Shown here: piece after piece, positions 7,881 to 16,486 of the stretch
Position numbering within the stretch: the stretch's first letter is position 1
Layout: every line of letters starts with the position of its first letter
Assembly: GCA_964384825.1 (NCBI GenBank)
Contig: CAYLMM010000016.1
Location: 1 to 43,890 of the forward strand
Reading direction: 5' to 3'
DNA: 43,890 nucleotides
From: CAYLMM01 sp964384825
GTDB lineage: Bacteria > Krumholzibacteriota > Krumholzibacteriia > LZORAL124-64-63
The notes under the pieces: generated by a model
What the model was told of the DNA's origin: nothing
Databases searched by the model: none
The model's input: the letters and a program-made list of their open reading frames with translations, nothing else
Made by a program: the position numbers and the translations under genes

Positions 7881-8644
7881 GTCCACACCTCCGGCGGCAG
7901 GTCGCCCAGCAGGGGCGCCGCATTCCCGCGCAGGGCCTCGGCGTGACGCACCCCGGCCCGCCATCCCCAGGAACGCGCCCTGCGCTCGATCTCCTGCATG
8001 AATTCGGCGTCGTTGATCATGGTGGCGCGCCTTCCGGGCCCGGAGGCGAACTGGCTGCGGTAGCATTCCAGGGCGGCGACCTTGGCTTCCCAGACATCGC
8101 TGACGTCGAACAGCGCGTCGGGCTTCTCGCCCAACCGGCAGACCCCGAAGACGGCCTCGCAGAGCCAGCCTCCGGCGGGATCGGGAACCGCCTCGCCCCC
8201 GTCCCAGATCCGCATGGCCGGCATGGCGCAGTCGTAGGCGGCCAGCCGGGCCATGAAGGCGGCCTTCTCGACCAGCGGCCCGACGGCCAGATGATCGGGA
8301 TGCCGCCGGGGCGTGGGCGCCCACACCGTCCAGCGCGGCTTCAGGGCGCGGATCAGCGCGGTCACCGACGCCACCTGCCCGGGCTCGCCGACCGACAGGA
8401 AACCGTCGGGCAGTTCCAGCTGGGCCCGGCCGGCCAAACCCAGGATGCGCGAGGCCTCGGCGGCCTCGGCCCACCGCTCGTCGGGCGTGCCGTTGGAACC
8501 GAGTTCGCCGCGGGTCAGATCGACGACCCAGACCCTTCTTCCCCGGTCGGCCAGCAGGCGCAGGGTCCCGCCCAGCGCGATCTCGGCGTCGTCGGTATGC
8601 GGACAGATGCAGAGCAGATCGGCGTGATGCGGAGCGTCGTTCAT
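7877..8644 (-). CDS. bshB: Bacillithiol deacetylase BshB1-type
   Basis: A 255-residue LmbE/PIG-L family Zn-dependent deacetylase, removing acetate from GlcNAc-malate to give GlcN-malate. The metal motif reads PHTDDAEIALGGTL in place of the usual HPDD, keeping His, Asp and Asp. DLTRGELGSNGTPDERWAEA is the BshB1 signature, and RRHPDHLAVGPLVEKAAF gives the third metal His. The ATG at 8644 overlaps the bshC stop (ATGA) and has GGAGG 5 bases upstream within bshC. Placed between bshC and bshA, its assignment to bacillithiol rather than to another LmbE function is strong. Confidence 0.92.
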   Translation of the reverse strand: MNDAPHHADLLCICPHTDDAEIALGGTLRLLADRGRRVWVVDLTRGELGSNGTPDERWAEAAEASRILGLAGRAQLELPDGFLSVGEPGQVASVTALIRALKPRWTVWAPTPRRHPDHLAVGPLVEKAAFMARLAAYDCAMPAMRIWDGGEAVPDPAGGWLCEAVFGVCRLGEKPDALFDVSDVWEAKVAALECYRSQFASGPGRRATMINDAEFMQEIERRARSWGWRAGVRHAEALRGNAAPLLGDLPPEVWT

Positions 8645-10209
8645 GATGCCTCCATGATCCCGGCCGGCGGCGCGACCGTCAGCAGGTGATCGTCCCAGGC
8701 GGCGTCGTTTCCGGATCGGAAATGGGCGGATGCGGCCGTCAGGACCATGTCGACCCAGGCGTCGCCCCAGACGGCGGCGGCCCAGCCGGCCGCCAGCGTC
8801 CGTTCCTGCCTGCCGCCGGGGATCGCCTCCCAGGGCCCGGCCGCCAACAGGGCGCTGCGCCTTTCGGCGCGGCGGCGGCGGATCAGGGCGTCCCGCAACC
8901 GGGGCCGCCAGTCGCGGATCAGGCGGCGGGATTCGGCGACGGCGTCGTCGCCCGGCATCCCGGCCTCGGCGGCCAAGGCCGCGGCCAGCGCCTTGCCCAT
9001 GGCGACCGAAACGGCCTCGGTCGCGGCGGCGGGATCGACGCTCTCGAGATCGGCCAGCGCGGCGTCGCGCTCCGGATCGACGGTCAACCTGGCGAAAAGT
9101 CGCGGCAACAGGGGCGCCCGCGGCAGCCCGAGAGCCGCATGGACCGGACGCAGCTGTTCGAGATAGGCCAGTTCGCCCGGTCCGACCACGACCCCCGCGG
9201 GGCGGAACAGGCGGTCCTGCACCAGCGAACGCAGCACTACGCCCGGCCGCAGATTTTCCGGCGGCAGGGAAGCCGCATCTTCCAGATCGGCGTCGCCGAG
9301 CCGCAGACGCCGCCCGCCATTCTTCAGATGGACGGGACGGGCCAGCGATTCGTCGGAAATCTGGGCGTGCCAGCCCGCGGCTTCCAGTTCCCGGCCCCGC
9401 TGCGACGCGGCCCGGGCCATCTCCGCGCGGCGATCGAGATATTCGCGATACAGGGACGCCGCCCGCGCGTGCAGCCGGGAGTCGTCTCCCGAGACCGCCA
9501 GCAGGCCTGAGCCGCGGAAGATCCTCAACAAGGCGGCGCGCTGCAGGCAACCCCAGGGGACCCCACCGGCGACGGCGTCGGTCCAGAGACGCGAAAGATC
9601 GGCGGCCAGCGGCCCGCGGCCGGCGTTCTCGGCCAGCCAGGCCGCCCCGCCGCGGGCCCATCGCGCCGAGGAAGCGGCCCCGACCATCTGGTCGGCGGCG
9701 CCTTCGGGCATCCGGGCCTTGAGGAAGCAGCCGCGGCGGAAGTCGAAGATGCGCGCGCCGAAAGCCTCGCGGCGATCATCGTCGTCGTCGCCGAACCAGT
9801 AGACCGGCACGGTCGGCAGGCCGGCCTCGGTCCGCATGCGAGCGGCGGCCACCGCGGCCGCGGCCTTGTAGATCGAATAGAGGGGGCCGCCCAGGAAACC
9901 GGGCTGCTGGCCGGTGATCACGATCTCGGCCTCGCCCCGGCGCAGGCGCCCGAGATTCGCCCTGGCCGCCGCCCGGGACGCCTCGTCGGGCATCGCCGCG
10001 GACAGATCTTCCCACCAGGGTCCGGTCCAGCCGTCATCGTTCCAGATGGGGGGCGGGCCGTCGCCGGAAGGGGATCCGGTCAGGAAACCGGTCCACGCCT
10101 CGGCTGCGGCCGGCATCAGATCGCCGCCCTCGCCGCGCAGCCAGGCGCCGAAGATCGCCGGAAATCCCGCTTGATCGGAAAGAGGCAACGATCGGATGGC
10201 CGTGGTCAT
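8641..10209 (-). CDS. bshC: Bacillithiol synthase BshC (cysteine-adding enzyme)
   Basis: A 522-residue BshC protein, which attaches L-cysteine to GlcN-malate to complete bacillithiol. The nucleotide-fold signature ITGQQPGFLGGPLYSIYKAA is clear, followed by VPVYWFGDDDDDRREAF, where other BshC proteins read W..EDHD. A coiled-coil and C-terminal part follow (about residues 340-480; ALADLESVDPAAATEAV, RDALIRRRRAERR). The ATG at 10209 starts the MTTAIRSLPL sequence; the upstream open frame is a shadow of the methyltransferase. The gene sits 32 bases after that methyltransferase and overlaps bshB. Slightly shorter than B. subtilis BshC (about 540). Confidence 0.9.
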   Translation of the reverse strand: MTTAIRSLPLSDQAGFPAIFGAWLRGEGGDLMPAAAEAWTGFLTGSPSGDGPPPIWNDDGWTGPWWEDLSAAMPDEASRAAARANLGRLRRGEAEIVITGQQPGFLGGPLYSIYKAAAAVAAARMRTEAGLPTVPVYWFGDDDDDRREAFGARIFDFRRGCFLKARMPEGAADQMVGAASSARWARGGAAWLAENAGRGPLAADLSRLWTDAVAGGVPWGCLQRAALLRIFRGSGLLAVSGDDSRLHARAASLYREYLDRRAEMARAASQRGRELEAAGWHAQISDESLARPVHLKNGGRRLRLGDADLEDAASLPPENLRPGVVLRSLVQDRLFRPAGVVVGPGELAYLEQLRPVHAALGLPRAPLLPRLFARLTVDPERDAALADLESVDPAAATEAVSVAMGKALAAALAAEAGMPGDDAVAESRRLIRDWRPRLRDALIRRRRAERRSALLAAGPWEAIPGGRQERTLAAGWAAAVWGDAWVDMVLTAASAHFRSGNDAAWDDHLLTVAPPAGIMEAS

Positions 10210-10241
10210 GGCGCGTCTCCCCCCTTTTCGGATCGGACGGA

Positions 10242-11042
10242 CTATGCGTCCTGCTTGACGTAGACCAGGATCCAGCGCTGCGACGATCCCGGGCGCAGGG
10301 GGGATCCGTCGTAGCCCCCCGCGGCCGCCCGGCGCCTCAAACCGTGCCGGCGGGCCATCGCGTCCAATTCGCCGGGCTCGAACAGGGCCACCTGCTCGGT
10401 GTAGCGCAATCCGTCGGGGGGCACGCCCAGCGCGGCGGCCTCGCCGACCCGCCCGGGCAGAGGCGTGATCTCGACGTCCTTCAGCACCCTCAGACGATCG
10501 GCGTCGAGACGGCGCGATTCCCGCGCCCGGCACGGGCCGATCCCCCGTTCGCGGACCGCTGGTCCGCCTCCGGCGAGCTCTTCGCGCACCCTCAGGCAGT
10601 CGAGATAATCCAGATACCAGGCCCCGCCGGGACGCAGCACGCGCCCGATCTCCTGCAGGATAGCATCGTGAGCCGCCAGACGCCCGAAATAGCCGAATGC
10701 CGTGAAAAGAGAGAGAACCGCGGCAAAGCTTCCATCGCGCAGGGGCAGCCGCCGCATGTCGCCGCGGACCAGGGGATACTCCGCCGCCGCGGCTCCGTTG
10801 CGGGCGGCCTCGCGCAGCAGGGGCGCCGACAGATCGAGCCCCGCCCCCCGGACGCCGCGCCGCGCCAGGAAGGGCAGATGGCGCCCGGCCCCGCAGCCCA
10901 GATCCAGCACCGGGCCCTCGCCCAACGGACGCAGCCGCTCCAACGCCGCGACGCAGGAGGCGGCCTCCTGCTCGTCGCGGTGGCTGTAGAGATGGAGATA
11001 GTGGGCGCCGAAAGCGGGAACGAACCATTCGCCGCCGGCCAC
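10242..11042 (-). CDS. SAM-dependent class I methyltransferase next to bshC; candidate N-methyl-bacillithiol synthase
   Basis: A 266-residue Rossmann-fold methyltransferase. Motif I is PVLDLGCGAGRHLPFLARRG (about residues 44-63). The acidic partner of motif II is GAGLDLSAPLL, motif post-II is LVRGDMRRLPLRDGSFAAV, and IGRVLRPGGAWYLDYLD completes the fold. The C-terminal half has a beta-rich cap region as in small-molecule methyltransferases. The start is GTG at 11042, two bases after the nadB stop, with GGGGG upstream inside nadB. Its position just before bshC suggests action on bacillithiol, as known for NmbA of green sulfur bacteria; that is inference from context. It could equally modify another small molecule. 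Confidence 0.75.
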   Translation of the reverse strand: MAGGEWFVPAFGAHYLHLYSHRDEQEAASCVAALERLRPLGEGPVLDLGCGAGRHLPFLARRGVRGAGLDLSAPLLREAARNGAAAAEYPLVRGDMRRLPLRDGSFAAVLSLFTAFGYFGRLAAHDAILQEIGRVLRPGGAWYLDYLDCLRVREELAGGGPAVRERGIGPCRARESRRLDADRLRVLKDVEITPLPGRVGEAAALGVPPDGLRYTEQVALFEPGELDAMARRHGLRRRAAAGGYDGSPLRPGSSQRWILVYVKQDA

Positions 11043-11044
11043 CG

Positions 11045-12703
11045 CTAGGCCCCCCGGTTGGAATTCGGCCGGAGGGCCTGCAGGCCGGTGCCGATCCCGA
11101 TCAGGGTATCGCGCGGCCCGTCCTCGGCCAGGGCCGGATAATCGAGCGAATGGTGCAGCCCGCGGCTCTCCCGCCTTTCGCGGGCGCAGAGCACGATCAT
11201 CTCGGCGATCAGGGCGATGTTCCGCAGCTCGATCAGGTCGGATTCCAGCACCGAGGTGCGGTAGATCTGCTCGACGGTCGAACGGATGGCGCGGACCCGG
11301 CGCAGCGCGATGTCCAGCCGCGCGTTGGTGCGCACGATGCCCACGTAATCCCACATCACCTTGCGCACGACATCCCAGTCGTGTTCGAGGACCATGGCCT
11401 CGGGGCCGGTCTTCTCCTGCGAGGTGCAGGGATAGGGCAGCGGCGGGACCGGCGGCCGGCTTTCGTTGAAATAGGGATCCTCGGCGCCGACGACCGCGGC
11501 CGCGTGATCGGCGTAGAACAGGGCCTCGAGCAGGGAATTGCTGGCCAGACGGTTGCCGCCGTGCACTCCGCTGCAGGCCACCTCGCCGACGGCCAGCAGC
11601 CCGGGGATGTCGGTGCGGCCCTCCATGTCCACCCGCACACCCCCGCACATGTAGTGGGCCGCCGGCACCACAGGCACCGGTTCGCCCGCCATGTCGATGC
11701 CGAAACCGGCGCAGGTCGCGCAGAGATTCGGGAAGCGCTTCTCCACGTGGGCCCGGTCGAGATGGCGCAGATCGAGAAACGCGCTCGGATCGCCGGTCAG
11801 CTTCATCTCCTGGTCGATGCTGCGGGCCACCACGTCGCGCGGAGCGAGATCCTTCTGCGGATGGTAGCGCTCCATGAACCGCTCGCCGCGTCCGTTGATC
11901 AGATACGCCCCCTCCCCGCGCACCGCCTCGGAGATCAGGAAGCTCTTGGCCTCCGGATGGTAGAGGCAGGTCGGATGGAACTGCACGAACTCCAGGTTGG
12001 CCAGCGTCGCGCCGGCGCGGTAGGCCATCGCCAGTCCGTCGCCGGTGGCGATGTCGGGATTCGAGGTGTAGGCGTAGACCTTGCCGCAGCCGCCGGTGGC
12101 CAACACCACCATGTCGGCCAGATAGGGCCGCAGTTCGCCGCTGTCGCTGTCGAGGATCCAGCAGCCGACAACCCGGTCCGGATCGTCGATGTCGCGGCCC
12201 AGATCGCGGCCCCGGATCAGATCGACTCCCAGATGGTTCTCGTCGATGGTGATCGCCGGATCGGCCGCGCAGGCTTCGACCAGTCGCCGTTCGATCTCGC
12301 GGCCGGTCAGGTCGCCGGCGTGGACGATGCGGTTGCGGGAATGGCCTCCCTCGCGGCCCAGCGACAGGGCGTCGCCCTCGGCCTCGCGCGAGAAGTCCAC
12401 GCCGTAGCCCTGCAGCCTCTCGATCAGGGCCGGGGCCGCGGCGACCATCGCCCGGATCACGTCTTCGCGGCAGAGGCCCGCGCCGGCGGTCATGGTGTCC
12501 TGGACGTGCAGGTCGAAATCGTCGAAGGGCGAGAGCACCGCGGCGATGCCGCCCTGGGCGTAGTTCGTGTTGCTTTCCTTGGATTCCTTCTTGGTGGCCA
12601 CCCGGACCGTGCCGTGACGCGCCGCCAGCAGGGCGAACTGCAGTCCGGCGATACCCGTCCCGATCACCAGGCACCGGCTGTGGACCGGATCCGACGTCAG
12701 CAT
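11045..12703 (-). CDS. nadB: L-aspartate oxidase NadB
   Basis: A 552-residue FAD enzyme oxidising L-aspartate to iminoaspartate, the first step of de novo NAD synthesis. It shows an N-terminal FAD dinucleotide motif (VIGTGIAGLQFALLAARHG), NTNYAQGGIAAV, FVQFHPTCLY, the catalytic stretch AAHYMCGGVRVDMEGRTDIP, GEVACSGVHGGNRLASNSLL, and the helical C-terminal domain of the succinate dehydrogenase/NadB family. The ATG at 12703 has AAGGAAA before it and overlaps the lpxK-fusion stop by seven bases. The partners nadA and nadC are absent here; nadD is 22 kb away in the same window. Its place among lipid A genes looks like operon packing, not pathway logic. Confidence 0.95.
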   Translation of the reverse strand: MLTSDPVHSRCLVIGTGIAGLQFALLAARHGTVRVATKKESKESNTNYAQGGIAAVLSPFDDFDLHVQDTMTAGAGLCREDVIRAMVAAAPALIERLQGYGVDFSREAEGDALSLGREGGHSRNRIVHAGDLTGREIERRLVEACAADPAITIDENHLGVDLIRGRDLGRDIDDPDRVVGCWILDSDSGELRPYLADMVVLATGGCGKVYAYTSNPDIATGDGLAMAYRAGATLANLEFVQFHPTCLYHPEAKSFLISEAVRGEGAYLINGRGERFMERYHPQKDLAPRDVVARSIDQEMKLTGDPSAFLDLRHLDRAHVEKRFPNLCATCAGFGIDMAGEPVPVVPAAHYMCGGVRVDMEGRTDIPGLLAVGEVACSGVHGGNRLASNSLLEALFYADHAAAVVGAEDPYFNESRPPVPPLPYPCTSQEKTGPEAMVLEHDWDVVRKVMWDYVGIVRTNARLDIALRRVRAIRSTVEQIYRTSVLESDLIELRNIALIAEMIVLCARERRESRGLHHSLDYPALAEDGPRDTLIGIGTGLQALRPNSNRGA

Positions 12704-14397
12704 TTTCCTTCGCCATCCCTTTCCTGGTCCCGGCGGGCGACGCGCCCGTCGAGGATCTCGCGCACAAGATCGGACAGGGCGCCGCCGCCTGTCCAGCGCA
12801 ACGTGAGTTCGACGACCCCGAGGTGGATGTCGCGGGGCCACAAGGGGCGCAACTTGACCCAATCCTTGGCCGTGGTCAACCAGGCCTCGACGCCGTGCCG
12901 ACGGCCGCGGGCGAGGCAGGCGCGGACGAAGGGCGCATCGTAGCGGGCGTGGTCGTCGGCCCTGACCGCCAGCACCGGGGCGCGTCCGGCCAGACGGGCG
13001 CAATCGGCCTCGAAACCTTCCGGGCGGGCGATGCCCGAGATCACGCCGTAGGCGGCGGCGTCCGGAAGCGCGGCGCCGGCCGGCAACGACGTCTCGCGGA
13101 CGAACCCCCGCACGACGCGGCCCGGCGGCGCCGCGGGCGGATCCCCGGCTCCGGCCAGCAGCCAGATCCGGGCCCGCTCGGCGCCGGAGGCCTCCTCGCG
13201 GTAGGGCCCCCAGGGAATCAGGCGCCCCGTTTCCGGCTTCGTCACGCCCCCATCGTCCCGCCAGCGATCGAGGATCAGGATGTCGCAGTGGCGGCCGACC
13301 TCCGCGGTCTGGTGACCGTCCTCGAGGATGATCACGTCCGGGTCGGGCCGCGCGGACAGGGCCAGATCGATCCCCGCGCGGCGCCGCGGGGCCTGCACCA
13401 CCATCCACTCGGGCAATCGCGCGGCCATCAGGCGCGCCTCGTCGCCGCAACGCTCGTCGCCGGGATCGACGACCACCGCCCCGCCCATCGAACCGTAGCC
13501 GCGCGTCACGACGGCGCCGCGCAGTCCGCGCTCGGCCAGGCCGGCGGCCAGATCGATCGTCACCGGGGTCTTGCCGGTGCCGCCGACGGCCAGGTTGCCG
13601 ACCGAGACCACGAAGGGGGAATCGCCGGGGACATCGCGCGAACGCAGGCGGCGGCCCAGCGCGCCGCGTACGAAGGGGGCGGTCACGGCCGCGGCGGCAT
13701 CGAGCCACGCCGAACGGGCCTTCTCCCAGCGGCGCCAGGCCCCCAGAACGCGCCGGGCCAGACCGGAACGGCGGTCCCACACCAGCGAGCGGGGGCCGTC
13801 GGGACCGTTCAGGGCGACCGAAAGCCGATCGCGCCAGACGGCGGTCTCGGCCGGCGTGGCTTCGGCGGGCACGCGCAACGGTTCGCCCTCCTCGACCAGG
13901 GTCCGTGTCAGCGGCAGAGGCACGATGGTGCGGTCCCAGGTCGCCAGCGACGCCTTCGGCCCGGTGCGGAAACGCAGGGGCACGATGGGCGCGCCGGATC
14001 TCTTCGACATCTGGATCACGCCCTCGTGCACGTTGCCGAAGGGGCCGCGCGGCCCGTCGACGGCGATCCCGGCGTTGATCCCCCGCTTCAACAGGGCCAG
14101 CTGGCGCAGGAAGGCGCGGCCGCCGGTCTCGCCGGTCGAGCCCCGCACGAAGGTGAAGCCCTCGCGCCGCAGCGTGCGGATCAGGATGTCGCCGTCGGCG
14201 CTCTCGCTGACCATCAACGAAGGGCGGGCCGATCGCACGTACAGCAGAGCGGGGATGATGTCGCGATGCAGGCAGGCGTAGATGACCGGCCGATCGGCGC
14301 GGGGACCGGCGCAACGGGGATCGAAGCGGAAAAGCGGCGCCAGGGCGCGGTAGAGCAGGGGTGCGAGGATCAGCTTGATGCGTTGCAGCGCGCTCAC
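12697..14397 (-). CDS. lpxK: Fused DUF374-type acyltransferase and tetraacyldisaccharide 4'-kinase (LpxK)
   Basis: A 566-residue two-domain protein. Residues about 1-200 match the DUF374 lysophospholipid-acyltransferase-like family: membrane-binding start, HRDIIPALLYV with the catalytic-type His44, RGSTGETGGRAF, and the hallmark IAVDGPRGPFGNVHEG. Residues about 215-566 match LpxK, which phosphorylates the lipid A 4' position: Walker A in SVGNLAVGGTGKTP (272-277), VTRGYGS, GDEARLMA and TTAKDWVKL. The usual LpxK DDGFQH is EDGHQT here (359-364). GTG at 14397 overlaps the lpxB stop (GTGA); the 46 codons upstream are a shadow. No stop or internal start with a good RBS separates the two domains. 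The domain calls are firm; the acyl acceptor is unknown, probably lipid A. Confidence 0.85.
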   Translation of the reverse strand: MSALQRIKLILAPLLYRALAPLFRFDPRCAGPRADRPVIYACLHRDIIPALLYVRSARPSLMVSESADGDILIRTLRREGFTFVRGSTGETGGRAFLRQLALLKRGINAGIAVDGPRGPFGNVHEGVIQMSKRSGAPIVPLRFRTGPKASLATWDRTIVPLPLTRTLVEEGEPLRVPAEATPAETAVWRDRLSVALNGPDGPRSLVWDRRSGLARRVLGAWRRWEKARSAWLDAAAAVTAPFVRGALGRRLRSRDVPGDSPFVVSVGNLAVGGTGKTPVTIDLAAGLAERGLRGAVVTRGYGSMGGAVVVDPGDERCGDEARLMAARLPEWMVVQAPRRRAGIDLALSARPDPDVIILEDGHQTAEVGRHCDILILDRWRDDGGVTKPETGRLIPWGPYREEASGAERARIWLLAGAGDPPAAPPGRVVRGFVRETSLPAGAALPDAAAYGVISGIARPEGFEADCARLAGRAPVLAVRADDHARYDAPFVRACLARGRRHGVEAWLTTAKDWVKLRPLWPRDIHLGVVELTLRWTGGGALSDLVREILDGRVARRDQERDGEGKC

Positions 14398-15569
14398 GGC
14401 CGCGCCGCCTTTCCGGCCGCGAACCTGGCGACTTCGGCCGCCGCCCGGTCCCAGAAGCCGCCCTCGCCCAGCATGGTCCGCAGCCGGTCGATCCGGTCGT
14501 CGAAGACCGCCCGGCGACGGCCGTCGCGCAGCCATCCCGACAGATCATCGGCCAGGGCTTCGGGAGTCGCCGCCTCCTGGACGAACTCGGGCACCGCATC
14601 CTTCCCCAGCACCAGGTTGGCCAGACCGATCCGGTCGATCCTCACCAGCCGGCGGCCGAGGAAGAAGTTGAAGGCCGACGTCCGGTAGACCAGGGCGTGG
14701 GGCACGTAGGCCAGGGCCGTCTCCAGCGAAGCCGTGCCGCTGCAGACCAGCGCCAGATCCAGCTGCGGCAGCAGGTCCGGCAGGCGATCCTCGCGGATCT
14801 CGAAGCCGGCTGCGGTCGCCGGGGCGAGCAGGCCGCGGTCGAGACCCGGCGCGGCGCTGACGATCGTGCGCAAAGGCCGTTCCAGTCCGGCGCGCAGCCG
14901 CTCGAGCACGGCGACGTAGACCGGCTTCAGGCGGGAGACCTCCTGGCGGCGGCTGCCCGGCAGCAGGCCGACGGTCAGCGGGGCGCCGACCTCGGCGAGG
15001 CGTTCCTCGCGCCGGCGCCGCAGGCGCACCGTAGCATCGCGGGGGTAGTCCTCCATCAGCGGATGCCCGAGATGAACGACATCTATCCCGCGGGCCGCGA
15101 AGAACTCGCGTTCGAAGGGCAGCACCGCGCCGACCCGGTCCACGCTGCGGCGCAGGTTGCCGATGCGCCAGCCGCCCCAGGCCCACAGCTGCGGCGCGAT
15201 CAGATGGAACACCGGCACGCCGCGGGATCGCGCGGCGCGACCGAGAGCCAGGTTGAAGCCGGGGAAATCGACCGTCACGCAGAGATCCGGCGCGGTCGCG
15301 GCGAGATGCCGGGCGACCCGGCGCTTGGCCTCCAGGATCCTCGGCAGGGCCGTCAGGATCTCGCCGAAGCCCATCACCGCGATCGGTTCGGAAGGCTGGA
15401 TGATCTCGACGCCGGCCTCGGCCAGCGCGGCCCCGCCCAGGGCGGAGAACCGCAGCCGGGGGTTGATCCGGCGCAGGGCCGCGACCAGGGCCGCGCCGTA
15501 GCGGTCGCCGCTCGCCTCTCCGCACGAAAGGAAGACATGGGCGGATCCGGACGTGATGTCGACGGACAA
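14394..15569 (-). CDS. lpxB: Lipid-A-disaccharide synthase LpxB
   Basis: A 391-residue GT19 enzyme joining UDP-diacylglucosamine and lipid X into lipid A disaccharide at the inner membrane. Signatures are FLSCGEASGDRYGAALVAAL, FPGFNLALGRAARSRGVPV, HLIAPQLWAWGGWRI, VGLLPGSRRQEVSRL and LVCSGTASLETALAYVPHAL. I chose a TTG start at 15569 because AAGGAG lies 6 bases before it; no ATG or GTG in frame has a comparable site, and the protein then begins LSVDITSGSAHVFLSCGE like other LpxB. It is 68 bases after lpxA. Length is usual (about 380). Confidence 0.93.
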   Translation of the reverse strand: MSVDITSGSAHVFLSCGEASGDRYGAALVAALRRINPRLRFSALGGAALAEAGVEIIQPSEPIAVMGFGEILTALPRILEAKRRVARHLAATAPDLCVTVDFPGFNLALGRAARSRGVPVFHLIAPQLWAWGGWRIGNLRRSVDRVGAVLPFEREFFAARGIDVVHLGHPLMEDYPRDATVRLRRRREERLAEVGAPLTVGLLPGSRRQEVSRLKPVYVAVLERLRAGLERPLRTIVSAAPGLDRGLLAPATAAGFEIREDRLPDLLPQLDLALVCSGTASLETALAYVPHALVYRTSAFNFFLGRRLVRIDRIGLANLVLGKDAVPEFVQEAATPEALADDLSGWLRDGRRRAVFDDRIDRLRTMLGEGGFWDRAAAEVARFAAGKAARP

Positions 15570-15637
15570 GAAAGTCTCCTTCGCACCGACGGCGGGACCG
15601 TTCGGCCCCGCCGTCCTTCGAGATCCGGGACCGTCGA

Positions 15638-16459
15638 TCAGCGGACGATGCCGCGCTCCGAACGCCTGATGAAGGCCATCAGGTTCTCGATGTGGGTGTC
15701 CAGCCGACAGTCGGACGCGATGCGGTCGAGGGCCTGGCTGACGTTCAGGCCCGACCGGTACAGCAGCCGGTAGGCCTGCTTCAGGTTGCGCAGCGAGACC
15801 TCGTCGAAGCCGCGGCGCTTCAGGCCGACGCTGTTGACGCCGGCCACCTCGACCGGATTGCCCGCGACGCGGATGAACGGCGGCACGTCCTGGGGCAGGC
15901 GGCTGCCCCCGCCGACGAAGGAATGCTGGCCGATGCGCACGAACTGGTGCACGGGCGTCATCCCGCCGACGATCGCCCAATGCTCGACCTCGACGTGGCC
16001 GGCCAGGTTCACGGCGTTGGCCAGGATGCAGTGGTCCTGGATATGGCAGTTGTGGGCCACGTGGACGTAGGCCATCAGCATGTTGCCGTTGCCGATGCGC
16101 GTCTTGTCGCCTTCGCCGGTCGCGAGATGGACGGTCACGTATTCGCGGATCACGTTGTCGTCGCCGATCTCGACGTAGGTCATCTCGTCGCCGAACTTCA
16201 GATCCTGCGGCGCGGTTCCGATGACCGCCCCGTGGAAGATCCGGTTGTTGCGGCCGATGACCGTATGGCCGTCGATCAGGACCGAGGAGCCGATCACGCA
16301 GTCGGGGCCGATCTCGACGTCGGCGCCGATCACGGCGAAAGGTCCCACGGTGACGTTGTGCCCGATGCGCGCGTCCGGATGCACGACAGCCGAGGGATGA
16401 ATCTCGGGCTGACGCAGGGGGCGCGGCCCGGAAGCCGTCGTGATATTGGGAGAACCCAC
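15638..16459 (-). CDS. lpxA: UDP-N-acetylglucosamine O-acyltransferase LpxA
   Basis: A 273-residue left-handed parallel beta-helix acyltransferase performing the first lipid A step, 3-O-acylation of UDP-GlcNAc by acyl-ACP. Hexapeptide repeats run from about residue 20 to 200 (IGHNVTVGPFAVIGADVEIG). The catalytic His is in MAYVHVAHNCHI, and the C-terminal helical domain carries GLKRRGFDEVSLRNLKQAYR, typical of LpxA. The start is GTG at 16459 with AAGGAAA upstream. A 17-residue N-terminal lead precedes the first coil. It lies 27 bases after lpxC-fabZ. Confidence 0.94.
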   Translation of the reverse strand: MGSPNITTASGPRPLRQPEIHPSAVVHPDARIGHNVTVGPFAVIGADVEIGPDCVIGSSVLIDGHTVIGRNNRIFHGAVIGTAPQDLKFGDEMTYVEIGDDNVIREYVTVHLATGEGDKTRIGNGNMLMAYVHVAHNCHIQDHCILANAVNLAGHVEVEHWAIVGGMTPVHQFVRIGQHSFVGGGSRLPQDVPPFIRVAGNPVEVAGVNSVGLKRRGFDEVSLRNLKQAYRLLYRSGLNVSQALDRIASDCRLDTHIENLMAFIRRSERGIVR

Positions 16460-16486
16460 AGTTTTCCTTCCTCGCTTGGACCGAAG

